This document shows, piece after piece, positions 21,721-29,338 of a stretch of DNA of 64,000 nt; positions within the stretch are counted from its first letter, which is position 1; the number at the start of each line of letters is the position of its first letter. The DNA lies in assembly GCF_003086895.1 (NCBI RefSeq), contig NZ_CP026004.1, positions 1,276,731 to 1,340,730 on the forward strand, read 5' to 3'. This DNA is from Stenotrophomonas sp. ESTM1D_MKCIP4_1. GTDB taxonomy: Bacteria; Pseudomonadota; Gammaproteobacteria; Xanthomonadales; Xanthomonadaceae. The notes below the pieces were generated by a model. That model was not told the origin of the DNA and did not search any database. It worked only from the letters and a program-made list of their open reading frames with translations. A program made the position numbers and the translations under genes.

Positions 21721-23133
21721 GTGTCCACCGATGCCGATGCTGCTGTGCCGATGAAACTGGGTACGCCCGCCAAACTGTTCCTGCTCGTGCTGACCGCGTG
21801 CGCCGTGGTGCTGGCGGTGAACGGCGTCGTCGGTCGCTACCTGTTCGAGCGCGGGTTCCTGGGGTACCTGAACGAGCAGGGCGAATCGCGCATGCGCGAG
21901 GTGCTGCCGCAGGTGGAATCCGCCTACGACCGCGAAGGCAGCTGGGAATTCGTGCGCGGCCACAACGAGGTGTGGTTCGAGCTGATGCGGCCCACGTGGG
22001 TGCCGGTTGCGGGCAACCTGCGGGCGCCGCCGGTATCGGACCAGACCGGCGCGGTGCCGCGCTTTGCCCTGCTGGATCTGCAGGGGCAGTTCCTGGCCGG
22101 TAACCCGCAGGCCACGCTGGACGCCATCAAGCTGCCCGTTGCCCGACGCGACGGAGGGCAGGTGGCCTGGCTGGTGATGATCCCCTTCGAGAAGGCCATC
22201 GCTGCGGGCGACGTGCGCTTTTCCCGTGAGCAGTCGCGCGGGCGCTGGGTGAACGGCATTACCTCGGTGTTGATTGCCGCACTGCTGGCGTGGCTGCTGT
22301 CACGCGCGCTGCTGCGCCAGGTGGGCGGACTTACCGGTGCCATCCACCGCCTGGCTGCCGGTGATTTCAGTGCGCGTGCCGCACGCACCGGCAACGATGA
22401 ACTGGGCCGGCTGGGGCAGGACATCAACCGCCTGGCCGACACGCTGGAAGACACCGAACGCAACCGGCGCAGTTACATGGCCGATATTTCGCACGAACTG
22501 CGCACGCCGCTGACCGTGATGCGTGCCCAGCTGGAAGCCATCCAGGATGGCATCCGGCCGATGACCCCGGAAACGCTGGCCACGCTGCAACGGCAGGTGC
22601 AGCAGCTGGGCAAGCTGATTGACGACCTGCACGATCTGGCGCTGACACAGGCCGGTGCGCTGGCGTACCGCTCCACGCCGCTGGACCTTGATGCGGTGCT
22701 GCAGCTTGCCGTGGACAGCATGCGTGTCCGCCTGGCCGATGCCGGCCTGCAACTGCGGGCGATGCCGGCGGCGCAGCCGTGCCCGGTGAACGGTGACGAG
22801 CGCCGCCTGCAGCAGCTGTTCGCCAACCTGCTGGAAAACAGCTTGCGCTACACCGACGCGGGCGGGCAGGTGGTGGTGGCCGTGCAGCGCGAGGGGGATA
22901 CGGTGCGCGCCATCATTGAAGACAGTGCACCGGGCGTGGACGAGGACAAGCGCGGGCGCCTGTTTGAACGCTTCTACCGTGCCGAGGAATCGCGCAACCG
23001 CGCCAGCGGCGGCAGCGGCCTGGGCCTGGCGATCTGCCGCAACATTGCCCAGGCCCATGGTGGCACGCTGCATGCCGAAGCCTCTGCGCTGGGCGGCCTG
23101 CGCGTGGTGCTGACCCTGCCGGTGCGCGCATGA
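21721..23133 (+). CDS. smeS: Sensor histidine kinase (BaeS/SmeS-like)
   Basis: 470 aa from GTG 21721; ATG 21751 is an alternative start that begins right at the first TM segment. Layout: TM1 (about residues 15-35), periplasmic sensor region, TM2 (about 180-200), HAMP, H-box 'DISHELRTPLT' (His near 256), N-box 'FANLLENSLRYTDAGG', G-box 'GSGLGLAICRN'. It phosphorylates the regulator encoded next with a 4-bp ATGA overlap. It is divergent from the RND operon, which it probably controls; smeSR is known upstream of smeABC in S. maltophilia. Confidence 0.85.
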   Translation: MSTDADAAVPMKLGTPAKLFLLVLTACAVVLAVNGVVGRYLFERGFLGYLNEQGESRMREVLPQVESAYDREGSWEFVRGHNEVWFELMRPTWVPVAGNLRAPPVSDQTGAVPRFALLDLQGQFLAGNPQATLDAIKLPVARRDGGQVAWLVMIPFEKAIAAGDVRFSREQSRGRWVNGITSVLIAALLAWLLSRALLRQVGGLTGAIHRLAAGDFSARAARTGNDELGRLGQDINRLADTLEDTERNRRSYMADISHELRTPLTVMRAQLEAIQDGIRPMTPETLATLQRQVQQLGKLIDDLHDLALTQAGALAYRSTPLDLDAVLQLAVDSMRVRLADAGLQLRAMPAAQPCPVNGDERRLQQLFANLLENSLRYTDAGGQVVVAVQREGDTVRAIIEDSAPGVDEDKRGRLFERFYRAEESRNRASGGSGLGLAICRNIAQAHGGTLHAEASALGGLRVVLTLPVRA

Positions 23134-23822
23134 GTACCGGAGTGGGCAATGGCCAATGCATCCTGGTGGTGGAGGATGAGCCGGAACTGGCGCGCCTGGT
23201 GCAGGACTACCTGCATGCCAGCGGTTACCGCAGCGAATGGGTTGCCGATGGCGCCAACGTGATGGCCGCCTACGCGCGCGTACAGCCGGCGCTGGTGCTG
23301 CTGGATCTGATGCTGCCCAATCGTGATGGCATCGCCCTGTGCAGGGATCTGCGTGCGGTGGGCGAGGTGCCGGTCATCATGGTCACTGCGCGGGTGGAAG
23401 AGGTAGACCGCCTGCTGGGCCTGGAGGTGGGCGCCGATGATTACATCTGCAAGCCGTTCAGCCCGCGCGAGATGGTGGCGCGGGTCGGTGCCGTGCTGCG
23501 TCGTGCCGGTACGCGAGGTGCCGTGGCCGCCGGGCCGGCGCCCGGGCTGCAGCTGGACGAGCCCGGTGGCCGCGCGTCGCTGCATGGCCAGTGGCTGGAC
23601 CTGACGCCCGTGGAGTTCCGCCTGCTGCGGACGCTGACGGCATCGCCGGGCCGCATCTGGTCGCGTGACCAGTTGATGGACCATCTGTATTCCGACCATC
23701 GCGTGGTGGCTGACCGCACCGTGGACAGCCATGTGAGGAATCTGCGGCGCAAGCTGATGGAGGGTGGCGGCAGTGACTGGATCAAGTCCATCTACAGCGT
23801 GGGCTTCCGCTGGGATGTGTAG
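23130..23822 (+). CDS. smeR: OmpR-family response regulator (BaeR/SmeR-like)
   Basis: 230 aa. Receiver with 'ILVVEDEPELARLV', phosphorylation Asp in 'LVLLDLMLPNRDG' (near residue 57), 'VTARVEEVDRLLGLEVGADDYICKPF' with the conserved Thr and Lys, and a C-terminal winged helix: 'LDLTPVEFRLLRTL', 'VVADRTVDSHVRNLRRKL'. Overlaps the kinase gene by 4 bp. Likely binds the 21.6-21.7 kb divergent region. Confidence 0.87.
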   Translation: MSTGVGNGQCILVVEDEPELARLVQDYLHASGYRSEWVADGANVMAAYARVQPALVLLDLMLPNRDGIALCRDLRAVGEVPVIMVTARVEEVDRLLGLEVGADDYICKPFSPREMVARVGAVLRRAGTRGAVAAGPAPGLQLDEPGGRASLHGQWLDLTPVEFRLLRTLTASPGRIWSRDQLMDHLYSDHRVVADRTVDSHVRNLRRKLMEGGGSDWIKSIYSVGFRWDV

Positions 23823-23906
23823 GTCGACGGTCGGGCCTTCGCGCCAGTGGCAGTTTGACGGAGTGTGATTCCTGCAGGGCTCATGCAAGGGAAGGGCAGA
23901 GCCCGC

Positions 23907-24698
23907 TCACCGCTCCATCTGGTAACGGCCCATCACCCCACGCACCGCCTTCTCCAACCGCTGCCAATCCACCCGCATCACGCGCGCGTAGTGCATCTCC
24001 ACGGCAATCCCTCGCTCCACATCCACCCAGGAATGGCGGCACATCGCCACACGGTCTCCGTTTGACCGCACCAGCACCCGCCGCTCCATCAGCAGCCCAT
24101 CCGGCAGGTACTCGGAAGGGTCGCAGCTGATGAACGTCCTCAACTGTCCATCGCCAGCGCGGGCCACATACCAATCGGGCTCTACCTGGCGCATCTCGGC
24201 GGCCACGCGCGACCGGTCAACCGCGTATTGCGTCAGGCCCTGGCGCGGTGCCAGCGCCACGCGTTCCGCCAGGCTCTGTGCCGAACCGCTTCCAATGTGC
24301 TGCGCCAGATACTCCGCAGTTCGCGCCTGCCCCACATACCGGAACTCAACCGACACCTGCCGGTAGCCGTCCTCCGGCGTGCGGAACGGGTAATCACCCG
24401 GTGGCGGCGCGTCGAAGTCCGGCCACATCACCGTAAGCACCACCGCGCCATCGGCAAACGGGGCAATCTGGTTGTAGTAGAGATTGGCCGGGAACGCGAA
24501 CCGGTAGGGGCCTACACTGGCTTCCACCGGCTCCACTGTGTACGTGCGGCCTTCCACCGTGCGAGGGCGGGTGTGGCCCTTCAATATGGGGCCGATGTCT
24601 TCATCCTTGCCCTTGAATGGCGCCCGCGTGCAGGCGGTGGCGGCCAACACGGCCACCATCGCCACGCGGGCGTACCGGTAAAGCGGTGCGCTGCTCAT
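23907..24698 (-). CDS. Predicted lipoprotein of unknown function
   Basis: 263 aa from the ATG at 24698, which has AAGGA 8 bases upstream (a TTG at 24704 is less likely). Short N-terminal hydrophobic stretch 'VAMVAVLAATAC' ends in a lipobox-like T-A-C. The mature part is predicted soluble beta/alpha, with two cysteines ('FISCDPSEY', 'VAMCRHSWVD'). No family recognised. It is convergent with the response regulator gene and 64 bp downstream of a small gene in the same direction, likely one transcript. A role as an immunity- or accessory-type lipoprotein is possible, but nothing in the sequence proves it. Confidence 0.7.
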   Translation of the reverse strand: MSSAPLYRYARVAMVAVLAATACTRAPFKGKDEDIGPILKGHTRPRTVEGRTYTVEPVEASVGPYRFAFPANLYYNQIAPFADGAVVLTVMWPDFDAPPPGDYPFRTPEDGYRQVSVEFRYVGQARTAEYLAQHIGSGSAQSLAERVALAPRQGLTQYAVDRSRVAAEMRQVEPDWYVARAGDGQLRTFISCDPSEYLPDGLLMERRVLVRSNGDRVAMCRHSWVDVERGIAVEMHYARVMRVDWQRLEKAVRGVMGRYQMER

Positions 24699-24727
24699 AC
24701 CCAATATCCTTGCTGGACCGAGATGCT

Positions 24728-24747
24728 GTAGCGGGCCGAACGCCCGC
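24728..24747. repeat. Possible SMAG-like hairpin
   Basis: GTAG followed by GCGGGC..GCCCGC, in the gap between the two accessory genes. The stem is only 6 bp, so this is a weak case. Confidence 0.35.
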
Positions 24748-24762
24748 GTTGGAATGCAGGGC

Positions 24763-25131
24763 TTACGGCTGCCCTTGCACCCGCTCGCCCGCCATCAGCG
24801 TCAGCGACAACACGGCCTGCAACAAGCCTTCCATATGCCGCTCGCCGAGGTACTCGTGCGGTGCGCCATTCTGCCGCGAGCGCTCGCAGGCCAACGCCAT
24901 CTCCGCCACGGTACGTAGGCCGATGATCGCGCAATCGGCATCGGCCAACTGCAGGCGGCGGCCGGGACGGAGGTTGTGCTCCGGCCACGGTTGCCCATTG
25001 GAGGCCGCACCCGCGCTGATGCGCTTCAGTGTGGCGACAAACCCATTGGAATCAGGCGTGTGCTCATCATCGTGATCCGTGTTGGCCGGATCGTGCTGGA
25101 TCTTCAAACCGGGGAGTTTCGTTGCGCTCAT
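24763..25131 (-). CDS. Small cytoplasmic protein of unknown function
   Basis: 122 aa from the ATG at 25131, preceded by GGAG. The first 45 residues are polar and probably disordered ('DPANTDHDDEHTPDS'); the rest is helical, with 'LRPGRRLQLADADCAIIGL' and 'YLGERHMEGLLQAVLSLTL'. The layout (short linker, R-P-G turn, helical pair with a Cys and a late helix) recalls small DUF3077/DUF6124-type proteins of pseudomonads, but I cannot confirm that. The two tandem RNA-like elements lie 40 bp upstream. Confidence 0.6.
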   Translation of the reverse strand: MSATKLPGLKIQHDPANTDHDDEHTPDSNGFVATLKRISAGAASNGQPWPEHNLRPGRRLQLADADCAIIGLRTVAEMALACERSRQNGAPHEYLGERHMEGLLQAVLSLTLMAGERVQGQP

Positions 25132-25768
25132 GGCAGTGCTCCGTGCAGGGAAACGACAGAGCCACCGATGAAGGTGGCGGACGGTGCGTGTCTCGAAAAC
25201 CGGTGAACGATCAAGCCGGCGGGTCAAGGGACCCCCACGCACCGCCCGCCATGGAGCGCGAACGGATTACCAACGGAAAGGTGGCGGACGATGCGTGGCT
25301 CGAAAACCGGACAACACCCAAACCGGCGGGACCGAAGCCCCCCACGCAACGTCCGCCATTGAACAACGCGAACGTGCTGTCAGCCGACGCCAAATGAGGC
25401 TTGCGCCGGATATGGGCTTCCGATGCCCGTGCCATCGCGTGTCAGCTGGCATGCCAAGGTGTACTCGCACGAATGCGGCATGCCAATAAGCTGAAGCCCT
25501 AAGCGACTGTAGGTATTGACGCCTGTTGCGTGGCTGCATGCTGACCATTGCGCTGCACGGCGGTGGCGCAATGGATTACACGACTCGCAGGAAATTTCAG
25601 TTTCAAATGCGATTGGACGCACATCGCGTGTCTACGTGAATCGTCTGATCGCGTCATGGCTGATTCCATGTTGATCGACGCGCTGGCGGGCTGCCGGGGA
25701 TTGTGGGTTGCCGGCCAGCGGCCGGCACTACCGTGGGCTCGCGGCGGGTTGCCGGCCAGCGGCCGGCA
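25132..25768. other. 637-bp gene-free stretch with structured repeats
   Basis: Contains, in order, the two 107-bp-period RNA-like elements (25171-25374), about 330 bp with no clear gene or signal (short open frames there lack start signals and family likeness, and the base composition looks less GC-rich than the neighbouring genes), and two tandem SMAG copies next to the barstar-like gene. Confidence 0.6.
25171..25374. ncRNA. Two tandem copies of a putative structured RNA element
   Basis: Copies at 25171-25264 and 25278-25374 share many blocks (GGTGGCGGAC, TCGAAAACCGG, CCGGCGGG, CACGCA, CCGCCAT, GCGAACG) and the same fold: a 15-bp closing stem (25176-25190 with 25236-25250 in copy 1), inside it a CCGG/CCGG hairpin with a 12-base loop, then a GGGNC/GNCCC hairpin. 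In copy 2 one stem mismatch of copy 1 is repaired (A-C becomes A-T), and the loop lengths are kept while the loop sequence differs. The strand is not decided. The elements may lie in the 5' leader of the small minus-strand gene. Confidence 0.55.
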
Positions 25769-25772
25769 CTAC
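25709..25772. repeat. Two direct SMAG copies
   Basis: Identical TGCCGGCC..GGCCGGCA-CTAC elements at 25709-25731 and 25750-25772. The CTAC of the second contains the complement of the TAG stop codon of the barstar-like gene. Confidence 0.85.
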
Positions 25773-26191
25773 CTTTTGCCAGCTCTCTCTGCATCCGCTT
25801 GTTCCGGCCGCAGCGTGATGTTCGGGTGGCCGGCGAAAACTTCCATCACGATCTCGAAGTAGGTCTGGCCTTCGCCTCGCTGCAGTGCCTCAAGCTGCTG
25901 ACCGATCGCATCGGTGTTGAATGTGCCGGGCTGCTGCAGCTTTGCCTGCAGCCACGCGCGGGTGGCGTCCACGCCCAGCGCCGTGCGGCTGTGGTCCATA
26001 TCGCGCCAGACCACGGTGGCGGTGGTGTGCCCGGCCAGCGCGCCGTAGCCGCCGTACAGCAGGTCGTCCAGCGCATCCAGGCTTGGCCCGAGCTGCCAGT
26101 CTTCGCCAGCCATGAATACACGGTTGATCTCGGCATACAGGCTGTCGATGCCGGTGATGGCGTGTCCTTCGATCTGGAGATGCAGGCTCAT
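25769..26191 (-). CDS. Barstar-like protein (ribonuclease inhibitor family)
   Basis: 140 aa. 'LQIEGHAITGIDSLYAEINRVF' followed by 'GPSLDALDDLLYGGYG' matches the barstar pattern (I-x-G, D-x-x-x-L-Y-x-x, then L-D-A-L-x-D-x-L), with a central W-R-D and a C-terminal extension ('GQTYFEIVMEVFAGHP') longer than classical barstar. Barstars block secreted barnase-type RNases. No RNase gene is next to it. TAG stop is supplied by a SMAG repeat. Confidence 0.75.
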   Translation of the reverse strand: MSLHLQIEGHAITGIDSLYAEINRVFMAGEDWQLGPSLDALDDLLYGGYGALAGHTTATVVWRDMDHSRTALGVDATRAWLQAKLQQPGTFNTDAIGQQLEALQRGEGQTYFEIVMEVFAGHPNITLRPEQADAERAGKR

Positions 26192-26345
26192 GCGTTCACT
26201 CTAATGCAGGGCATGCGCGGTGCACACGCACGCCTCGCAACGCTGAACCGCGCATGCACGTTCAGGCGGCAGTGACCTGTATTTCACCTTCGGTTGCCGT
26301 GGCCAGCGGGAGACTGGGCCCATACCCGGAACACAGGAGATCGCC

Positions 26346-26708
26346 ATGAATACTTCCCTTCGCGTACTGCTGCTGGGCAGCCTGTTGGCGGCTTCGTCGG
26401 TGGCGGGCGCACAGAGTTATGGCCCGCGCGATGAAGGCCGCAAGTTCAACGATGGCAGCCGCGTGGTCTGCAAGAACGTGGAAGTGCAGCGCAACTCGCG
26501 TGACCCGAACCGCATTGCCGGTACGGCAACCGGTGCGGTGGTAGGTGGCCTGCTGGGCAACCAGGTAGGCGGCGGCAACGGCAAGAAGATTGCCACCGTG
26601 GCCGGTGCCGTAGCCGGTGGCGCGGCGGGCCGCCAGATCCAGGGCAACCACCAGAGCAAGACCGGTGACCGCGTGGTCGAGCGCCGCTGCGAGCGCGTCT
26701 ACCGCTAG
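26346..26708 (+). CDS. Glycine-zipper 2TM outer-membrane protein
   Basis: 120 aa. Signal peptide (cleavage after 'SVAGA'), then 'RIAGTATGAVVGGLLGNQVGGG' and 'VAGAVAGGAAGRQIQG', the paired glycine zippers of the Rick_17kDa/YmgG-like family, and a basic C-terminus. CAGGAG lies at good spacing before the ATG. Members sit in the outer membrane and are linked to envelope stress. A strong terminator follows. Confidence 0.85.
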   Translation: MNTSLRVLLLGSLLAASSVAGAQSYGPRDEGRKFNDGSRVVCKNVEVQRNSRDPNRIAGTATGAVVGGLLGNQVGGGNGKKIATVAGAVAGGAAGRQIQGNHQSKTGDRVVERRCERVYR

Positions 26709-26756
26709 GCCACCGCACTACCCGATACCCGCTCCCTTCCACGATGCGGTACCTCG

Positions 26757-26786
26757 AACGCCGGCCCCCAGGGCCGGCGTTTGTCG
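26757..26786 (+). terminator. Intrinsic terminator after the glycine-zipper gene
   Basis: 11-bp perfect stem AACGCCGGCCC/GGGCCGGCGTT with loop CCA, then TTTGTCGTT. Confidence 0.85.
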
Positions 26787-26856
26787 TTGTGGGCGGGCGT
26801 ATCGCCAGGGGCGCCGTGGCCCCTATACTGCGCCAAACTCCACGGATGAATGCCCA

Positions 26857-28233
26857 GTGAACGAATCACCTCCTGCCGAAGCTGCGATGGCCGTGCGTGA
26901 AACTGAAGCGGCGCAGGAGGCGGGCACGCGCTTTGGCCGGCTGCGCGAGCGCACGGATGAGCTGGAACTGTTCATTTCCGGTCTGTTGGCCTTTGCGCTG
27001 CTGGCGGTGCCGGGCTATCTGTTCGACGCCTGGGCGCGCAGCAGCCTGCATACCGAGGGGCTCTACTTCCAGGTGCTGTGGTTCGCCTTCAGCATCAGCG
27101 TGGGCATGTGCTATGTGCTGGCCGTGGCGCTGATCGCGCACCTCACCGTGCGCGGCTACTGGATCGGCCTGGTCGGCCTGAAATCGCACTTCCCCAAGGG
27201 CATCGACTGGGACCACCTGCCGAAGATGGGACCGGTGACACGGGCCTTCATGCGCGCGCGCGACAGCGGGCTGGACGGCAGCATCCAGCGTGCCGACCGG
27301 TTGGCCACCATGCTGTTTTCCACCACGTTGATGTGCGTGCAGACCCTGGCCGGCACGCTGGTGATGGCGATCATCATTCTCGGCGTGGCCATGCTGGTCG
27401 GTGCGGCGTTCGGCGGTTCGGAAACCGCAGCGGTGGTCTTCGTCTGCGTGGTGCTGGCGGGCCTGCTGGTGGTGGGCGTGTTGCCGGCACTGTTGGAGAA
27501 ATCCATCGCACGCCGGCAGGCGCGCGGTCGGTCGACTGAACGACAGCAACGCGTGCTGCAATGGGTGCTGGCCACCCTGCAGCGGGTGCCGCTGATGCGC
27601 CTGATCCAGACCATGCAGCTGACGATGCAGAGCAACCTGCGCTCGCGCTTCTTCATGCTGGCCTACATGGGGGCGATCATGGTCGCGATGATGCTGGGCG
27701 GCCTGCAGGTGGCGGATTCGGTGAGCTTCTCGCTGTTCAACCGCTACCAGATCGTCACCGAGGACGCGGTTGACCACGGCATGCTGAGCGCGCACTACGA
27801 ATCGATGCGCTCTGCCCACGACCAGCTGCTGATCTTCCCGATGATTCCCTCGGACGTCGTCAGCGGTTCGCAGCTGCGGCTGTTCATTCCGCACCGCCCG
27901 CAGCGCGACAACGAGGTGGCGCGCACGCGCTGCCCGCAGTTGCCGCAGGGACGCAACGAGGCCAGCGGTGCGGTGGCCGCCACGGCAGCGGTGGACTGCC
28001 TGGCCCAGCTCTGGGTCGTGCAGTTGGACGGCAAGCCGGTGGACGTGCGCACCTTCGTGCCGATGGAACGACGTGACCTCGACATGCGTGGGCTGGCCGG
28101 CTACCTGCCGATGGCCGGGCTGTCGCCGGGCCGGCATGATCTGCACCTGCTGTGGAACGGCGACGGCCCGGAGCGCGGCGCCAGCCGACGCCGCGAATAC
28201 TTCATCCCATTCTGGTACGCGCCCGATCCCTGA
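26857..28233 (+). CDS. Multi-spanning membrane protein of unknown function
   Basis: 458 aa from GTG 26857 (ATG 26887 is an alternative). About five to six TM segments: near residues 40-60, 70-95, 160-185, 190-215 and 275-295. After the last comes an extracytoplasmic region of about 150 residues with two cysteines and 'LSPGRHDLHLLWNG'. Short conserved-looking cytoplasmic segments ('KSHFPKGIDWDHLPKMGPV') lie between TM2 and TM3. No family recognised. It is convergent with the ABC-2 operon, leaving no gap for a terminator. Confidence 0.75.
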   Translation: MNESPPAEAAMAVRETEAAQEAGTRFGRLRERTDELELFISGLLAFALLAVPGYLFDAWARSSLHTEGLYFQVLWFAFSISVGMCYVLAVALIAHLTVRGYWIGLVGLKSHFPKGIDWDHLPKMGPVTRAFMRARDSGLDGSIQRADRLATMLFSTTLMCVQTLAGTLVMAIIILGVAMLVGAAFGGSETAAVVFVCVVLAGLLVVGVLPALLEKSIARRQARGRSTERQQRVLQWVLATLQRVPLMRLIQTMQLTMQSNLRSRFFMLAYMGAIMVAMMLGGLQVADSVSFSLFNRYQIVTEDAVDHGMLSAHYESMRSAHDQLLIFPMIPSDVVSGSQLRLFIPHRPQRDNEVARTRCPQLPQGRNEASGAVAATAAVDCLAQLWVVQLDGKPVDVRTFVPMERRDLDMRGLAGYLPMAGLSPGRHDLHLLWNGDGPERGASRRREYFIPFWYAPDP

Positions 28234-29338
28234 CCGGGGAGCCGTGCAGGCGCCAGACGGCGAGCGTGCCGTAGAGCACCAGCAGCACGCCGAGAGTGAC
28301 CAGTTCGTGGCTGACGTCGGCCAGGCGCGCATCCATCTGGGTCAGGCGCACCATCACGTTGATGCCCGAGGTGGTGGGCAGCAGCTGCGACAGCCAGACC
28401 AGCGGCTGCGGCGTCATCATCGAAGGCCATGACAGGTTGGCCAGGAAGAACAGCGGGATGGACGTGGCGATGATGTATTGGAAGGCGCGCTCGCGCGTGC
28501 GGAAGAAGCTGCCGACGAACAGGCCGAACGCTACGGTGGCGGCGATGAACAGCGCACCGCCGAACAGCTGGCCGAGCGGATTGCCGCCGCGCGGATAGTC
28601 CTGCACCCAGGCGGTGAACCCGGCGTAGTAGAACAGCCCGAACAGACCAATGAGGCCGAAGCCCAGGGCCATGCCGAGCAGCGTGGGAAGATCGAAACGC
28701 AGCCGCCGCCCCAGCAGCAGGCGGCGCCCGCCGAGCAGTACGCCGATGCCCATCAGCAGGGTCTGGTGCACGATCAGTTCGGCCACGCCAGGCACGATGG
28801 CGCTGCCGTAGCCTTCCTGGGTGTTGTACAGCGGGCGCTGCACCAGGGTGACCGGCGGTGCCTGTGGCACGCCCATGAAGGCGGCCTGGGTGACCGCTGC
28901 CGAGCGCGCGAGCGCGCCCAGTGCATCGGCCACGCTGCCCAGCACCCAGCTGGCGCGGCCGAGATAGGCGCCATTGCCGAGCAGCACGAGCTTTGCCGGA
29001 TGCCCACGCAGGATGTCGCGTTCCAGATGGGCCGGAATCAGCACGATGCCTTCGGCCTGGCCGGCTTCCAGCTGTCGGCGCGCGCTGTCGATATCGGTGG
29101 GTTGGCCGACCACATGGGCCACGCGCAGGGCATCGAGCGTGCGCAGCAGTTCGCGGCTGGTGGCACTGTGGTCTTCGTCCACCACCAGCACCGGCAGGTT
29201 ACCTGCCACCTGGTGCCGATAGGCAGCCGGGTAGAAGAACGAGTACAGGATGACCGCGCCCACCATCACCACGATGGCGTAGCGGTCCAGCAGTACCGCC
29301 AGCAGCGTCTGCCGCAGGCTGGCCCAGACCGCGCTCAT
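28202..29338 (-). CDS. ABC-2 type permease (second of pair)
   Basis: 378 aa. One N-terminal TM ('YAIVVMVGAVILYSFFYP'), a periplasmic domain of about 160 residues with 'VLVVDEDHSATSRELLRTLDA', then five C-terminal TM segments: the YhhJ/YbhR architecture of ABC2_membrane_3 proteins. It overlaps the preceding permease by 4 bp. Its last 32 bp overlap the convergent membrane-protein gene. No ATPase is encoded nearby, so the energy source is unclear. Confidence 0.85.
   Translation of the reverse strand: MSAVWASLRQTLLAVLLDRYAIVVMVGAVILYSFFYPAAYRHQVAGNLPVLVVDEDHSATSRELLRTLDALRVAHVVGQPTDIDSARRQLEAGQAEGIVLIPAHLERDILRGHPAKLVLLGNGAYLGRASWVLGSVADALGALARSAAVTQAAFMGVPQAPPVTLVQRPLYNTQEGYGSAIVPGVAELIVHQTLLMGIGVLLGGRRLLLGRRLRFDLPTLLGMALGFGLIGLFGLFYYAGFTAWVQDYPRGGNPLGQLFGGALFIAATVAFGLFVGSFFRTRERAFQYIIATSIPLFFLANLSWPSMMTPQPLVWLSQLLPTTSGINVMVRLTQMDARLADVSHELVTLGVLLVLYGTLAVWRLHGSPVRDRARTRMG

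Noticed and set aside
25375..25708. Short open frames in the less GC-rich gap after the RNA-like elements
   Set aside because: No ribosome sites, no signal peptides or family likeness, and frames cross the repeat elements.
26866..28332. 488-codon minus-strand frame opposite the membrane protein gene
   Set aside because: Translation is His/Gln/Arg-rich with no TM pattern, while the plus strand gives clear membrane helices.
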